This document shows positions 10,974-26,041 of a stretch of 64,000 nt of DNA, piece by piece. Source of the DNA: Cystobasidiopsis lactophilus (taxonomy: Eukaryota > Basidiomycota > Agaricostilbomycetes > Agaricostilbales > Chionosphaeraceae); NCBI GenBank assembly GCA_001599975.1, contig BCIO01000003.1:1544677-1608676 (forward strand), in the 5' to 3' direction. The notes beneath the pieces are model-generated. The model worked only from the letters and a program-made list of their open reading frames with translations, was not told the DNA's origin and ran no database searches. The first letter of the stretch is position 1. Every line of letters starts with the position of its first letter. The translations under genes were made by a program, and so were the position numbers.

Positions 10974-13472
10974 ATGACCGCCCTGCAATGCTACTGGTTC
11001 CGGCCCAAGCCCGTCAAGGAGCCCGTCCAGCTCGTGCTCGTCGTCGCTGAGCAAGCCAAGAACATTGGCAGAGCCTCGGACCTGGCCAAGCTGCTCAAGT
11101 TCAAAGACCTGCGAAGCGCCGAGGATGCCCAAGTCGCCGCTGTGCTGCCTGGCAAGACTAAAGCTGATGGTTGGTTGCTTTACCTTTCTGGCTGTTTGTG
11201 TGTTTTGTATTTTAAGTGAGGGAGATAGCCACCCCGTTGGACATCACCCCAAACAACGCCAGCCAAATCCAAGTCGTCCTCTCCTCCTCCGTCGCCTCCT
11301 TGACCGATGTCACCCTCGCCTCCTTGCCGACCACCGCCCAGGCACTGCAGGAGCACTTGGTCGCCGTCCAGGTCACCGTGTTCGACCAGGTGTTCACTGA
11401 AAAAGGAGCAGAGCCGTGTGTCTTCCCTTTCCCATTCAAGCTCTTGTCTTTTGAGCTGATCTGATCAAGGGTGTTTCTCTCACACAGCGTCGTTCCAGCA
11501 GCAGCAGCCGCAACCGCTCCAAAACCCGCCAAAGCCCCAGCCGCAGGAGCCCCAGAAGAGCTCCAGCACGAGGGCATGTCGATCAAAAAAGAGTCAGACG
11601 ATTTTGGCGGCTGGTATCAGCAGGTGCTGACCAAGGCGGAGATGATCGACTACTACGACGTCTCGGGCTGCTACATCCTCCGCGCCCCCTCGTACTACAT
11701 CTGGGAGCGCATCCAGGCCTTCTTCGACGGCGAGATCAAGAAGCTCGGCGTCGAGAACGCCTACTTCCCCATGTTTGTGTCCGCCAAGGTGCTCGAGAGG
11801 GAGAAGGACCACATCGAGGGCTTTGCGCCCGAAGTCGCTTGGGTCACCAGGGCGTGCGTGTTTCCCTGCCCACTTTTGTTGTTTCCCGCTTTTTGGCTCA
11901 ACTCGAAACCTTGGAAACCGACACAGAGGCTCGTCTGACCTTGAAGAACCTATTGCCATTCGACCTACCTCGTCAGTTGCCTCCCTTTTCGGATCGACTT
12001 TCTTGCGTCTGAAACTTGCGCAAAACTGACAGAGAAACCGTCATGTACCCATCTTACGCCAAGGTGCGTTTCCTTCTACAATTGATCACATCCGTGATTC
12101 GTGACTCATTTGGATGGGACAGTGGATTCGAAGCCACCGCGACCTGCCCCTCAAGCTCAACCAGTGGAACAGCGTGGTCCGGTGGGAGTTCAAAAACCCT
12201 CGTGCGTGTTCCTCCTGCCCGTTCCACATCCACCAGTGGTGAATAACATCTTCGAACGCGCACAGAACCTTTTCTGCGAACGCGCGAGTTCCTGTGGCAA
12301 GAAGGCCACACCGCCCACTTGCTCAAAGAGTCGGCGGACACCGAGGTGCTCGACATCCTCGACCTCTACCGGCGCGTGTACGAGGACCTGCTCGCCGTGC
12401 CCGTCATCCCGGGAGTCAAGTCGGACAAGGAGCGCTTCGCCGGCGGGCTCTACACCACCACCGTCGAGGGCTTCATCCCCACCTCTGGCCGCGGCATCCA
12501 GGGCGGCACGTCCCACTCGCTCGGCCAGAACTTTAGCAAGATGTTCAACATCTCGGTCGAGGACCCGGACAAGGGCTCGGACGGGAGCAACAAGGACAAG
12601 CTGTTCGTCTGGCAAAACTCGTGGGGCCTGTCCACGCGCACCATCGGCGTCATGACCATGGTGCACTCGGACGACAAGGGCTTGGTCTTGCCCCCTCGCG
12701 TCGCCCAGTGGCAGTGCATCATCGTGCCCACCGGCGTCGGGAAGGAAGCGAGCGAGGACACCAGGAAAGCCGTCTCGGCCAAGGCGGAGGAGGTCGTCGC
12801 CACCCTCAAGGCTGCTGGCGTCAAGTGCAAGGCTGACATGCGCGACAAATACACCCCGGGGTACAAGTACGCCGACTGGGAAATGCGGGTGCGTGCTCGC
12901 CTCTCGTGCTGGACTAAAGCTCACTTGGCGAATATGTGCACAGGGCGTGCCGGTGCGGTTGGAAGTCGGACCCAAGGACATCGCCAAGAACTCAGTCATG
13001 GCCTGCCGCCGCGACACTGGCGCCAAATCCCCCATCGCCATCGCCAACCTGGTCCAAGGCGTGCAGGACCTGCTCGAGGCCATCCAGGCCAACCTGTTCG
13101 CCGTGGCCAAGAAGGAGTACGACGCGCGGCTCAAGGTCATCGACGACTGGAAGGACTTTGTGCCCGCGCTCAACTCGAAGAACGTGTGCGTCATCCGCTG
13201 GTGCGAGCAGGAGCCCTGCGAGGACGCCATCAAGGACCAATCCGCCAAAGAGTGCGTCTGCCTCCTCGCTGGGAGATTTTTTTTCGTCGTTGATGTGTGA
13301 ACATTTGACCAGGTCGGCAGCGGTTCAGGATGAGCGGGCGCCCTCTGCCGGTGCGAAATCGCTCTGCATTCCTTACGACCAGGCTCGCTTTGGACCCTTG
13401 GGCGACAACCCCAAGTGCTTGAAGTGCGGCTCCCCGGCGAAAAAGTGGACCTTGTTCGGAAGGAGCTACTAG
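10974..13472 (+). CDS. prolyl-tRNA synthetase, cytosolic
   Basis: A class II aminoacyl-tRNA synthetase that charges tRNA-Pro. After an N-terminal appended region ([20 protein letters not shown]) and an Ala/Pro linker comes the catalytic core. It opens [20 protein letters not shown] and contains the motif-2 region [12 protein letters not shown] and the motif-3 region [20 protein letters not shown]. The anticodon-binding domain ([12 protein letters not shown]) follows, then a C-terminal zinc domain with [13 protein letters not shown] and [18 protein letters not shown]. The terminal Tyr and the zinc domain are typical of eukaryote-type ProRS. The start is in the context ACAATGACC. About eight short introns interrupt it, mostly in the first half; the exon beginning at the [12 protein letters not shown] segment is long and well conserved. 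Confidence 0.93.
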
Positions 13473-13750
13473 ACAACGGGCTATAGACGGGGGGCTTCTC
13501 CTTTGGGACATGCCTGCTGCGAATTTAGGGAGAGAGGGCAGATTGCGTAAGGTAGATCGAGAACCACGTTTGAAAAATCGCGAACTTTGGGCGAAGGCCA
13601 ACACGCTGGTTCTTGCCTTTCCAGGAAGCCAAAAACGTCAGTCTCGCAGAGTGAGACATCCAAGCCTCACGATTTGTTGCTTCATTGCTCACCTCGTTGC
13701 ACACCAGCTCCTCCCCTGACTCCGCCGCCCGCCCAGAGCCTATCGCCAAT

Positions 13751-14968
13751 ATGCCTGCCAACCGTGAGCACATTCCGATCCGCCAAGCTCCTGTTCGCGC
13801 ATAAAATCGCTGACCTCGCCGTCATCTCCCAGGGTTCTGCGCCATCGTTGGCCTCTTCCTTATAGGCTCCAGCTGGTGAGTTGGAAAGCCCCCTTGGGCC
13901 ATCGGCGCCAGCCTCACAACAAAGCTCACTCACCATCTCTGCCCATTGTTTTTTTTCCTAGCATCCTCCTCCTTTTCACCCACCTCAGTCAAGTGCGACC
14001 CAACCAGACGGTTATCAGGAACCTGAAGCTGGTCACCGTCGATACCTCTGGGCTCGGCCCCGCCTTGACCGCCGCCAACCCCGGCCTGGATGTGTCGGCG
14101 CTCTACGGCACCGGTGTGCGAACGGGCGACAACACGGGCGTGAGGCAGTTCTACGAGTGGGGCATCTGGCAAGAGTGCGAGTCCACCACCGAGGCCGCGA
14201 CCAGCGGCGTCTCCTGCGATGGCAACTCCTTCGGCCACCGCTTCAACCCGTTCAGCACCCTCGTCGCTGACGTCCCGACCAACCTCCAGTCCGATGTCGC
14301 CAACCTCATCGGCAACAACGACTTCACCTCCAGCCACCCGAGCACCTACACGTGAGTGCTGGGCCTCCGCTGCCGTTGCAGGCGTTGGGAGCGGACCGCT
14401 GAAAATAAAATCTGGGACAAAATCAGGCACGTCGCCTTCTGGCTCATCTTCATCGGCTCCCTCTTGGCCGGCCTCTCCTTCGTCCTTGGCTTGTTGCCCC
14501 ACAGGTTCACCTACTTCCTCGGCTCCGGCGCCGCCTTCTTCGCTTTCCTGATGCTCGTCACCGGCGCTTCCCTCTGGACCGTAAGTTGTTTCTGAAGGGG
14601 TTTTTGGGCTTTTCGGCCCCAATCAGCCGTACATCTTTGGCTCACACATTTGTTTTTAGGCTTCCATTCACAAAGTCAGGTCAATCAACAGCGCTTCGGC
14701 CGGCATCAGCGTCTCGTACGAGGACTCCCTCTGGCTGCTGTGCGTTTCTTTCCTCTCGTTGCCCCTTTCTTTAGAGCCCAGGGCTCAGTTTGGCCTCATA
14801 TTCAGATGGGCTGCGACCGGCGCCACCCTGCTGTCGATCCTGCCCTTCCTCATCGCCTGCTGCTTCCCCGGCAAGAGGGACTACGTAGGCCTCCCCATCC
14901 GCAGTGTTTTGTTTCTCGCGCTTACCGCTCGTTTGCAGGATCTCGATGATGAGAAATACTGTGAGTAA
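13751..14968 (+). CDS. SUR7/PalI family plasma-membrane protein
   Basis: Exon 1 is only 13 nt (13751-13763, MPAN-), followed by a 69-nt intron and a 43-nt second exon that supplies the first membrane helix (FCAIVGLFLIGSSCILLLF). The extracellular loop contains the claudin-like signature of this family, YEWGIWQECES followed by GVSCDG. Three more hydrophobic helices follow (HVAFWLIFIGSLLAGLSFVL, YFLGSGAAFFAFLMLVTG, TGATLLSILPFLIACCF). Family members sit in eisosomes or act in pH and stress sensing at the fungal plasma membrane. The C-terminus is uncertain. The last exon reads DLDDEKY; without splicing it ends two residues later at 14968, while splicing at GTGAGT could give a TAA across the junction or a tail ending near 15127. 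Confidence 0.82.
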
Positions 14969-15416
14969 CCTCTGGCTCAGTTTGCCAATCATGTGGCTGC
15001 ATGCTCACTCTTGCACTCCGCTCAGAATCGTCCCTCGCAAAGCTCGCATGCCGTCCTCCCACACACCACCCCCTTTTCTCCGCAGCTCTTCCTACATACA
15101 CTACTTCTTCTCTCGACCACCCCCTTAATACTTCAAAAGCACTAATTATGGGACCTTGGAAACCTTCGTAGTGCGCCTGTACTTACCCACACGCCCTGCT
15201 TCTTGGAACTGTTGTTATTACATACCTCGTTTCTGCGTCCGCTCTCAACTCTCTTTAAAGGCTCGTTCAGCTTCGTGACTTTCGTCCACACCATGCGTCG
15301 ACATCGGAGCGGAAACCATTTGAAGCGACAAAATTGAACTTCTTGCATTTCGCTCCCGGTCCACCAATTCGTTCCTATTATTCCAAAAGCGCCAAAAGCT
15401 CGTCCATAGCGGACCA
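14969..15416. other. 448-bp gap between SUR7-like gene and ALG3
   Basis: The left part contains a pyrimidine-rich stretch with several possible 3' splice sites (15025, 15095) that may belong to the SUR7-like gene's terminal introns. The rest should be the 3' UTR and the ALG3 promoter. No other frame or RNA gene was seen. Confidence 0.5.
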
Positions 15417-16875
15417 ATGGCGTGGCTTCGTCAGAGGCTGAAGCAGGTGGCCGCGCATCCGGCGACGTTTCCAGTCGTCGCTGGCGCTCTTCTAGTTCTC
15501 GAGACGGCGCTCTGCCTGGGCATCGTGCACAAGGTGCCTTACACTGAAATCGACTTTTCGACCTACATGCAGCAAGTCGAGGTCTTTCTTCAAGGAGAGC
15601 GCCGGTACTCGAAGCTCGTAGGCAGCACTGGCCCTGCCGTGTACGCGTCCTTCCTTGCTCAGCACCAATGCTGGGCGCTCATAGGTCATTCTAGGTATCC
15701 TGCTGGGCACGTCTACGCATACACCGTCCTGTCCTGGATCACCTCGCGCGGCCAAGATTTGCGACTGGGCCAATTGTGCTTCACGGCCCTCTACCTATTT
15801 ACCTTCCTCTGTGTCCTCCTGATCTACAAAAAGGCCAAGGTAACTATTTCGTTGCACTTTGCGGGCAGTTCGTAACCCTTATGACCAGATGCCAACTGCG
15901 ACACTGCTGTTGCTCCCTTGGTCAAAGCGCCTCCACTCCATCTACCTCTTGCGGCTGTTCAATGATGCCATCGCAATGGCGTTCCTGTACCCTTGCATCT
16001 ACTGCGCGATGACCCAACATTGGATCTTGGCCAGCTTTCTTTACAGGCAAGTGTCTTCAAATTGATGCTGGCCATTACATCTCAGCCAGCTTTTCCAAGC
16101 AGTCTCGCGCTGTCGGTCAAAATGAACATCCTTCTGTTCCTTCCGGCCTTTCTTTACACATCTCTCCTCAAAAAAGGCATCACAGCGACTTGCCAGCATT
16201 GCATCATCATCGGCCTGGTCCAACTCCTGATGGGCCTGCCCTTTATCGCCGCTGACCACCAGGCGTATGTCTCCGCAGCCTTCGACTTCTCCCGAGAGTT
16301 CCTATACAAATGGACTGTCAACTGGCGGTTCCTCAGCCCCGCCGTTTTCGCTTCCCGGCCCTTTGCCACCACCCTCCTCCTGTCGCACCTCGCTCTCCTG
16401 ATTATCTTCCTTCGAAAATGGTCCCTGATACATCGAGGGTGGCGGAGGATCCTGATGCGATCAGTGGGGAGCCCAACCCAGCCGGGCGCCTTAATTCCTT
16501 CATTGGTGTCCCCAAACTGTATGTTGGCGGTTCACTTCTACCGAGATCCGAGTCAATGACTCCTTTCACAATCCAGACATCGCAACGGTCTTCTTCGCCT
16601 CCAACCTCATTGGCGTGGCCTGTGCCCGGTCCCTGCACTACCAGTTTTACTCGTGGTACGCATGGCAGCTCCCGTTCCTGCTCTTTGCCAGACCCATCCC
16701 ACCGACCTCGTCGGGTAAGCGGTCTCCAGAAAGAGGGGCGTGGACAGTCGCCATACGGCTGCTGGTCCTAGGGACCATAGAATGGTGTTGGAACGTGTTT
16801 CCGGCAACCGCGACATCGAGCACATTGCTTCTCATTTGTCACATTGGGATACTGCTTCGCTTGTACAATGCATAA
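15417..16875 (+). CDS. ALG3: Dol-P-Man:Man5GlcNAc2-PP-dolichol alpha-1,3-mannosyltransferase
   Basis: This ER membrane enzyme adds the first lumenal mannose to the lipid-linked N-glycan precursor, using dolichyl-phosphate mannose. The N-terminal family signature is clear, EIDFSTYMQQVEVFLQGERR followed by STGPAVY and YPAGHVYAYTV, with an intron between the two halves. Further family blocks are LPWSKRLHSIYLLRLFNDA, SVKMNILLFLPAFL, NWRFLSP and NLIGVACARSLHYQFYSWY near the C-terminus. About ten hydrophobic helices are visible. A late intron starting GTAAGCGG splits SS from VAIRLLVLGTIEW. The stop is 33 bp from the stop of the convergent carnitine acetyltransferase gene. Confidence 0.93.
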
Positions 16876-16908
16876 CCCCTTAGACCCTCACAACTTTCTT
16901 CAATGTAC

Positions 16909-19755
16909 TTATTCAGCATACTTCAACTGCAAGCGAGTGCCGATCGGCGTTCTGAGCGATGGCTGCTCTCGGGTCTTGTCCGCGTCTTCTAGGCCATAGA
17001 ATCCATAGCCACCTATTTGCAGACAAAGAACATCAGATCGACTTTGCCGAGTCGAAAGCGACTCACCCATCATGTCTTGCCAATCGGTGGACCCTCGGCT
17101 ACCCTTGAGATTGCTAACAGAGTAGCCTCGAGCATGTTTGCCAGTCATGGGCTGACCGGTCTTGGCGTCCACGATGCCGGCGTGATGGTCCACAAAGGTG
17201 AGGTTCGGGCGCTCGTTGGCCTCCCGGTGCAGCTGGACGATCAAACGCTGGACGTCGATGAAGTACGCCTTCAGAGTATCCAAGAAGCGCTTGGTCTGGA
17301 GGTGCTTTGAAGAAGCACAGAATGACAAGGCGTCATCCTGCCCAGCACCGCGAAGTTAGATTCTTCGCCGAACTTGAGCAAAGACAGTTCAAACCTTGAT
17401 AATGTAGCCAATGCCAAAGCCATTAGGAACACTTGTCAAGCGAATTAAGCATAGGCGCTCCAGAGGCAAATAAGGCCTGGAGCGGCTTACACCGGGCCAA
17501 AGCCGAAAAAGCGAAGCGCGGGGTTGCCGCAGTTACTAGTAGAGAGCACAGAGTGGTTGAGCTTGGCGTAGCCTTGGTCTTGGAAGAACTCCGGGACGTC
17601 GGCTCCGTTTTGGGTGGCCAAGCAGTACATGGCGTAGAGGATGCGGTCTTGCCCAAGACCTTTTGAGCAATCGCGACTGATGTTGACGTGCGTCTGGCAG
17701 GCCTTCTTGAGAGCAGCGACCTTGTCCCGGGATGGCGCATCGCTGCAGTAGGACTTCACAAACTCGACAGCGTCAGGGGACACCGAGCGAATGGCTTCCG
17801 TCCGGCCGTGCAAGAACGCCTTCGTCATGGCGGGCTCGTAAGTCGAGTTGACAACGCCGTACAGCGAAAAGTAAGCCGCTTGATAAGCCATCTGAACGAA
17901 AGCGTCCGGGCTGAAGCCGTGGCCTGTTAAAACAATCGGCTTAGTGGATTGCTTAAACACGGACAGAAAAGTCACTTACGAGTGATAAAATTCTTGCCAT
18001 AGCGCTCAAACTCAAGAGTGACGACTTCGTTCTGACAGATTAGGTCGCTCAAGCGCGTCTCGGCGAAGCGGACAGCCAATTTGAGTTCGGGGGTGAGGTT
18101 CCACTCGAGCTTCTTCGGCGCGGTGTCCACCTCTTCGATCATTTCTTCTTCTATAGCATCGCCTTTGGCTGGGGCCTTCTTGCCGCCGCCAGTCGCATAG
18201 GGCGAGAGCTTGGCCTGGAACAGGGTCCCCGCCGAGGTGTTGATGGTCTTCGCAAAGAGCAAGATCAAATTGGTATAAACGTCCGCGACGAAGCTGAGCG
18301 AAGCAGTAAGTCAGCACAACGCAGTACCTTGAGCCAGCACAGGAAACGCCTACCGAAGAACAGTGTGACCGTCCACACCCGAGTGCTCAAAGTTGACTCC
18401 CGCTGCGCCATTGGCCGCAACAATAATTTGCAGCTGGATTTTGCGCCATTCAGTGACCTTATGCAGATATCGAAAGCTTGGACTTGAACTGACCTTGTCG
18501 TACCACCGATTGACGCAGGTGCCGACTTGGACGCCTGGAGGGGAGAAAAGTTAGAAAGTTGCCGGATACCTGTGAGGTATACGCACCTCTGTCGATTTTG
18601 TATGTGCCACAAAGCATGCTCTCTGCCAGCTCGTCGGGCGATTGCGGCTCGGTGTCGTCTAGACAAACGACGAAAAGCGCGCTATCGACGATCTCCAAGA
18701 TGGCGCGATTGGTATCGTCGGCCTCCAGCTGCTCGCGACGCTTGGCCTCGACTTTGCGGCTTTCGGTTGACAGCACGCCGACGGCGCCCAGAGCCACCGC
18801 GTGAGGCTCAGTCTTGTCCGCCTCGGTGCAAATGGCCTCCAGGTTGAGTTGGAGAGCGCGCTCAGTCAAGAGCGGCCGGTGTTTATTGTCTAGGACATCG
18901 AACCAGAAGAACTGGCCACGCCGCATAACGACGATATGGCGACTGAGCGAGTCTGTTACGATGCGGCACCCTTGGCTGCAAAGACCAATCAACGGCTGAT
19001 ACAAGGCATTGGCGGTAGTTGTAACTTACTCGTATGGGATGCGCGCGGTGCCAAAGAGCCGGGTGTACTGCGTCATGTCTAAAGGAGTGCCTCTCATGTC
19101 GTCCGGTCGCAGGACGCCTTTGGCCCGGATACGTTCAGCCCGGAACTTGGCATCTCGAGCACAATACTCACCAGTGCGTAGGTCGTGGATGAACCCAAGA
19201 GAGGAGAGGATGAGCGACGAGGCTCGAACGAGCTGCGTGCCTCGGGACGGGGTCGGGTCGTCTCTGCAGGCTCGGTCAATGCAGGATTTGTGCTTAGAAG
19301 AGGTAAATGACCTACTGTAAGATGAAGAACGGGTTCAGCGAGAGGACCACTGGATCGGGGTAGTTCAAATAGCTCTCGTCCTGAATCGGCAGTCCAAAGC
19401 TGTCAACAGAGCCCGCCAACGAAAGTGAAAGCAACAGCCTCCTCACCCAGAACTCTTCAATGTACGAGTCGCGCGTTGCGGCATACTCCTTGAGCTTCTC
19501 GTGCAAAGCCGGACCTTCGCCTTCGACGAACTCCTGGCAGAGGCGCTCCGTGGCAGCGTGCTCCTCGGGAGTTTGCAGGCCTTTGAGGCATCTCAAGTAC
19601 CGCTTGATGGTATCTTCCAATGGCGGCACTGGCAGTTTGGGTAGTGCGCTTTGGTGCTTGAGGGTTATGCCGCCGCCGGACTCCTTCGCGGGCTCAGCAA
19701 GGCCATTGGATGAGGCTGTGACTTTGGTGGCTCTGGTGGCTTCGTGACCGCCCAT
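16909..19755 (-). CDS. carnitine O-acetyltransferase
   Basis: A member of the choline/carnitine acyltransferase family, which moves acetyl groups between CoA and carnitine in mitochondria, peroxisomes or cytosol. The N-terminal family block LPKLPVPPLEDTIKRYLRCL is followed by RDSYIEEFW. Then come SLNPFFILQDDPTPSRGTQL, YTRLFGTARIPYE, and the catalytic His region VNFEHSGVDGHTVLR. Later blocks are YQAAYFSLYG, FLHGRTEAIRSVSPDAVEF and GLGQDRILYAMYCLA. All expected blocks are present in order. The N-terminus (MGGHEATRATKVTASSNG) is not an obvious import signal and the C-terminus (QLKYAE) is not a PTS1 signal, so location is open. At least ten introns; the first lies between EEFW and the FGLPIQ codons. 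Confidence 0.92.
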
Positions 19756-20015
19756 TTACGAAAGCAGAACGGTAACGCTCAGTGTGAGGGTGGCTGAAGC
19801 GGAGTGAGAGTTTCGGAGGCGGCAAAGTGAGGGGGAGAGGCCGGCGCAACTTTTACGCCCAGTCTCAGAGCGCATGCTCAAGGGCAGCCTAGCCTTCAAG
19901 CTCTTCCGTGAAGCTAGTGCAGAGGGACACCAAAGCAATTGGGACCATAGATCGCCACATTTGAGAATATTGAGGCACCCAAGTGGCGAATCATTTCGCT
20001 CGTCCCACATCCGCC

Positions 20016-23845
<3,830 letters not shown>

Positions 23846-24236
23846 GCTCTCTTGGCTCCCAGCATTTTCAATCCAATCTATTCCAGCATCACCGGCCTTT
23901 GGGCTCTTGAATACTCTGTTGCAATCCCAATGTACTTTTCCTCTGAGACCACATCTTGAGCGAGTGCCACTTCACCGTGGGAAGCATTTTTGTTGCCGAT
24001 TCCCTTTCAAAGGTTGAACGAACTAGTAGTACGCCTCGCTCTCCTCCGTCCTCTGCATTATATTCTGCGTTACACTACCTCACATACCTTTATACGAATA
24101 TACAGACCACTAGCGGGTCACGCTGCGAGCAAGGTAGTGAGCGAGAATGTTCAGCTCGATCTTGTCCCAAAACAGCGACGAGTTCGGCTCGTATCCTGAA
24201 ATCCTACCTACCTACCAAGGTCCACAGACTCAGTGA
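23846..24236. other. 391-bp gap between demethylase and quinone reductase
   Basis: Both neighbours are on the plus strand, so this holds the demethylase 3' UTR and the promoter of the next gene. An AT-rich part near 24055-24105 (tatattctgcg, tttatacgaatatacag) could be the core promoter. Nothing else was seen. Confidence 0.45.
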
Positions 24237-25672
24237 ATGCTTCGTTCGCTGCCCAACAAGCTGCCCAACAAGCTGCCAAACCTCGTCGCCAGGATTCAAA
24301 AGGCCAACATGTCGTCCATCCCGGCGAAAATGAATGCGATCCAGATCCAGAAGCAAGGCGGTATTGAAGAGCTGGAGCTGCGAGAGGTAAGGCTTTATCC
24401 TCGTCCCTATCGGCGATTACAAGATCCAACGGCGTCCGGCTGCAGGTATATGTGCCATCGCCCGGAGACAACGAGGTCCTCGTCAAAACCGAATGGGCAG
24501 GCATAAATTTTATCGATACATATCGTACGCGGGATGCTTCTACGATGCCCTGTCTCGACGTCTGACGTTCTGGAAGAACGGGGTGGCATCTACAAGTTGC
24601 GGTTTTGTCCAGGCTTGCGAGGGCCGTCACTGACTCCAATCTTTCAGGATCGCAACACCCTGCGTGCTCGGAAATGGTGAGTGCGGTCGCCTGGATATTT
24701 CAAGGAAGGACCTCACATCTTGGTTTCAGAGTTCGCCGGCAAGGTCGTCAAACTGGGCAAGAACGTAGACCCAAAGGCTTATGGATTCGACGTTGGCGAC
24801 AAGGTCGCATCGTACAGTAACCTTACTGGCTACGGCGAGTTCAGCATTTCCCCTGCCTTGCGGACCATCAAGATTCCAGACGGCGTGTCCACCAAGCTGG
24901 CAGCAACGTCCCTCCTTCAAGGACTGACAGCACTGACCGCCCTGAGGGAAGCTCACGCCATCAAAGCGGGAGAATACATCCTAGTGAGGCCGCCGCCGGC
25001 TGGCGGTGACCAGATTCCTGACCGGTCTGTCATTGGCAGATTCCAGCTGCAGCCGGTGGACTTGGCCTCTTGCTTTGCCAAATGGCTTCAGCTCTTGGAG
25101 CCCATGTCATTGGCACGACTTCTACCCAAGAGAAAGCCGACCTGGCCAAACAAAATGGGGCCGAGGATGTCGTACTTTACGGCGGCGTGCCGCTGGATGA
25201 GGTGGCGCAGAAGCTCAAAGCCCTCACGCCCAACGGCGAAGGCTTCCACGCTATCATCGACGGCGTTGGCAAGGACACGTTCGAGATGGATCTCCAAGTC
25301 ATACGCAGAAAAGGCACCTTGGTCAGCATTGGCAACGCCAGCGGAGCTGTCGAGCCCATTGCCCCGCTCCGCCTGTCTCCCAAAAACGTTAAGCTCGTCA
25401 GGCCAGTCCTCAACAACTGTAAGGTTTCTCTGATTGCGCCGCCTCGGTGCGACGAAAATTTTCCTCATCCCAAGCCTCCAGATCTCTTCGAGCGTGAAGA
25501 GTTTGAAACCTACGCCACCGAATTTTTCCGCGACTTCGTGAGCAAGCTAAGCTTCCGCCTGAATAAAGAAGAGGGCTACGACTTCTCGACGGAAGGCGTC
25601 CGGGCTGCTCACACCGATATTTCTTCGCGGGCATCCGTGGGCAAGCTCTTGATTAGAGTGTGCGCCGAATAA
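24237..25672 (+). CDS. NADPH:quinone oxidoreductase, zeta-crystallin type
   Basis: A zinc-free medium-chain dehydrogenase/reductase of the Zta1 type. The N-terminal block is MNAIQIQKQGGIEELELREV, followed by PGDNEVLVKTEWAGINFID. Then come FAGKVVKLGKNV, GFDVGDKVASY and ATSLLQGLTALTALREAH, and the nucleotide-binding region ALGAHVIGTTSTQEKADLAK, LTPNGEGFHAIIDGVG and KGTLVSIGNASGAV. The C-terminus REEFETYATEFF to SVGKLLIRVCAE matches the family end. Two in-frame starts exist. ATG 24237 adds a basic, amphipathic, repeat-bearing N-terminus (MLRSLPNKLPNKLPNLVARI) that looks like a mitochondrial import signal; ATG 24309 would give a cytosolic form. Several introns; the one after VLNN splits off the last exon. 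Confidence 0.87.
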
Positions 25673-26041
25673 ATGGGCCAGAGGGGCTCATGTGGCATCA
25701 TATTTGATTAGCGGCTGAACCGAGTTGAATGGCTTTATTGCCTATAAGATGCACGGAGCACTTGGTGGCCAGTGGCAAAAATTCGCTGTGGAGTCGAACA
25801 GCCACCCACAGCCCTTAGCTTAGGCCAGCAGCGCATTTGTTGGTGTTTTTCATTGTCGCAAAGCAATTCATGCACCCAACTGATGGCCAGACAGCTAGCG
25901 CCGTGGCCACAGACTTGAAGCCTTCCCTCAACTCGCCAAAGAAGCTCCGAGTCTTCGCGCGGCTTTTTGGAGCTTCTGTCACGAATTCCCTATTGTCGGA
26001 CTTTTGAGAATCCACGTCACACTGGCAGTAAACGAATTGCC
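25673..26041. other. 369-bp gap between quinone reductase and HIBADH
   Basis: Both neighbours are on the plus strand. This holds the 3' UTR of the reductase and the HIBADH promoter. The opposite strand shows a long open frame reaching into it from the HIBADH gene, which I regard as a shadow. No RNA gene was seen. Confidence 0.5.

Noticed and set aside
12190-13476. 428-codon open frame antisense to prolyl-tRNA synthetase
   Set aside because: It has no recognisable domain, overlaps strongly conserved ProRS exons over most of its length, and is explained by GC-rich codon use on the sense strand.
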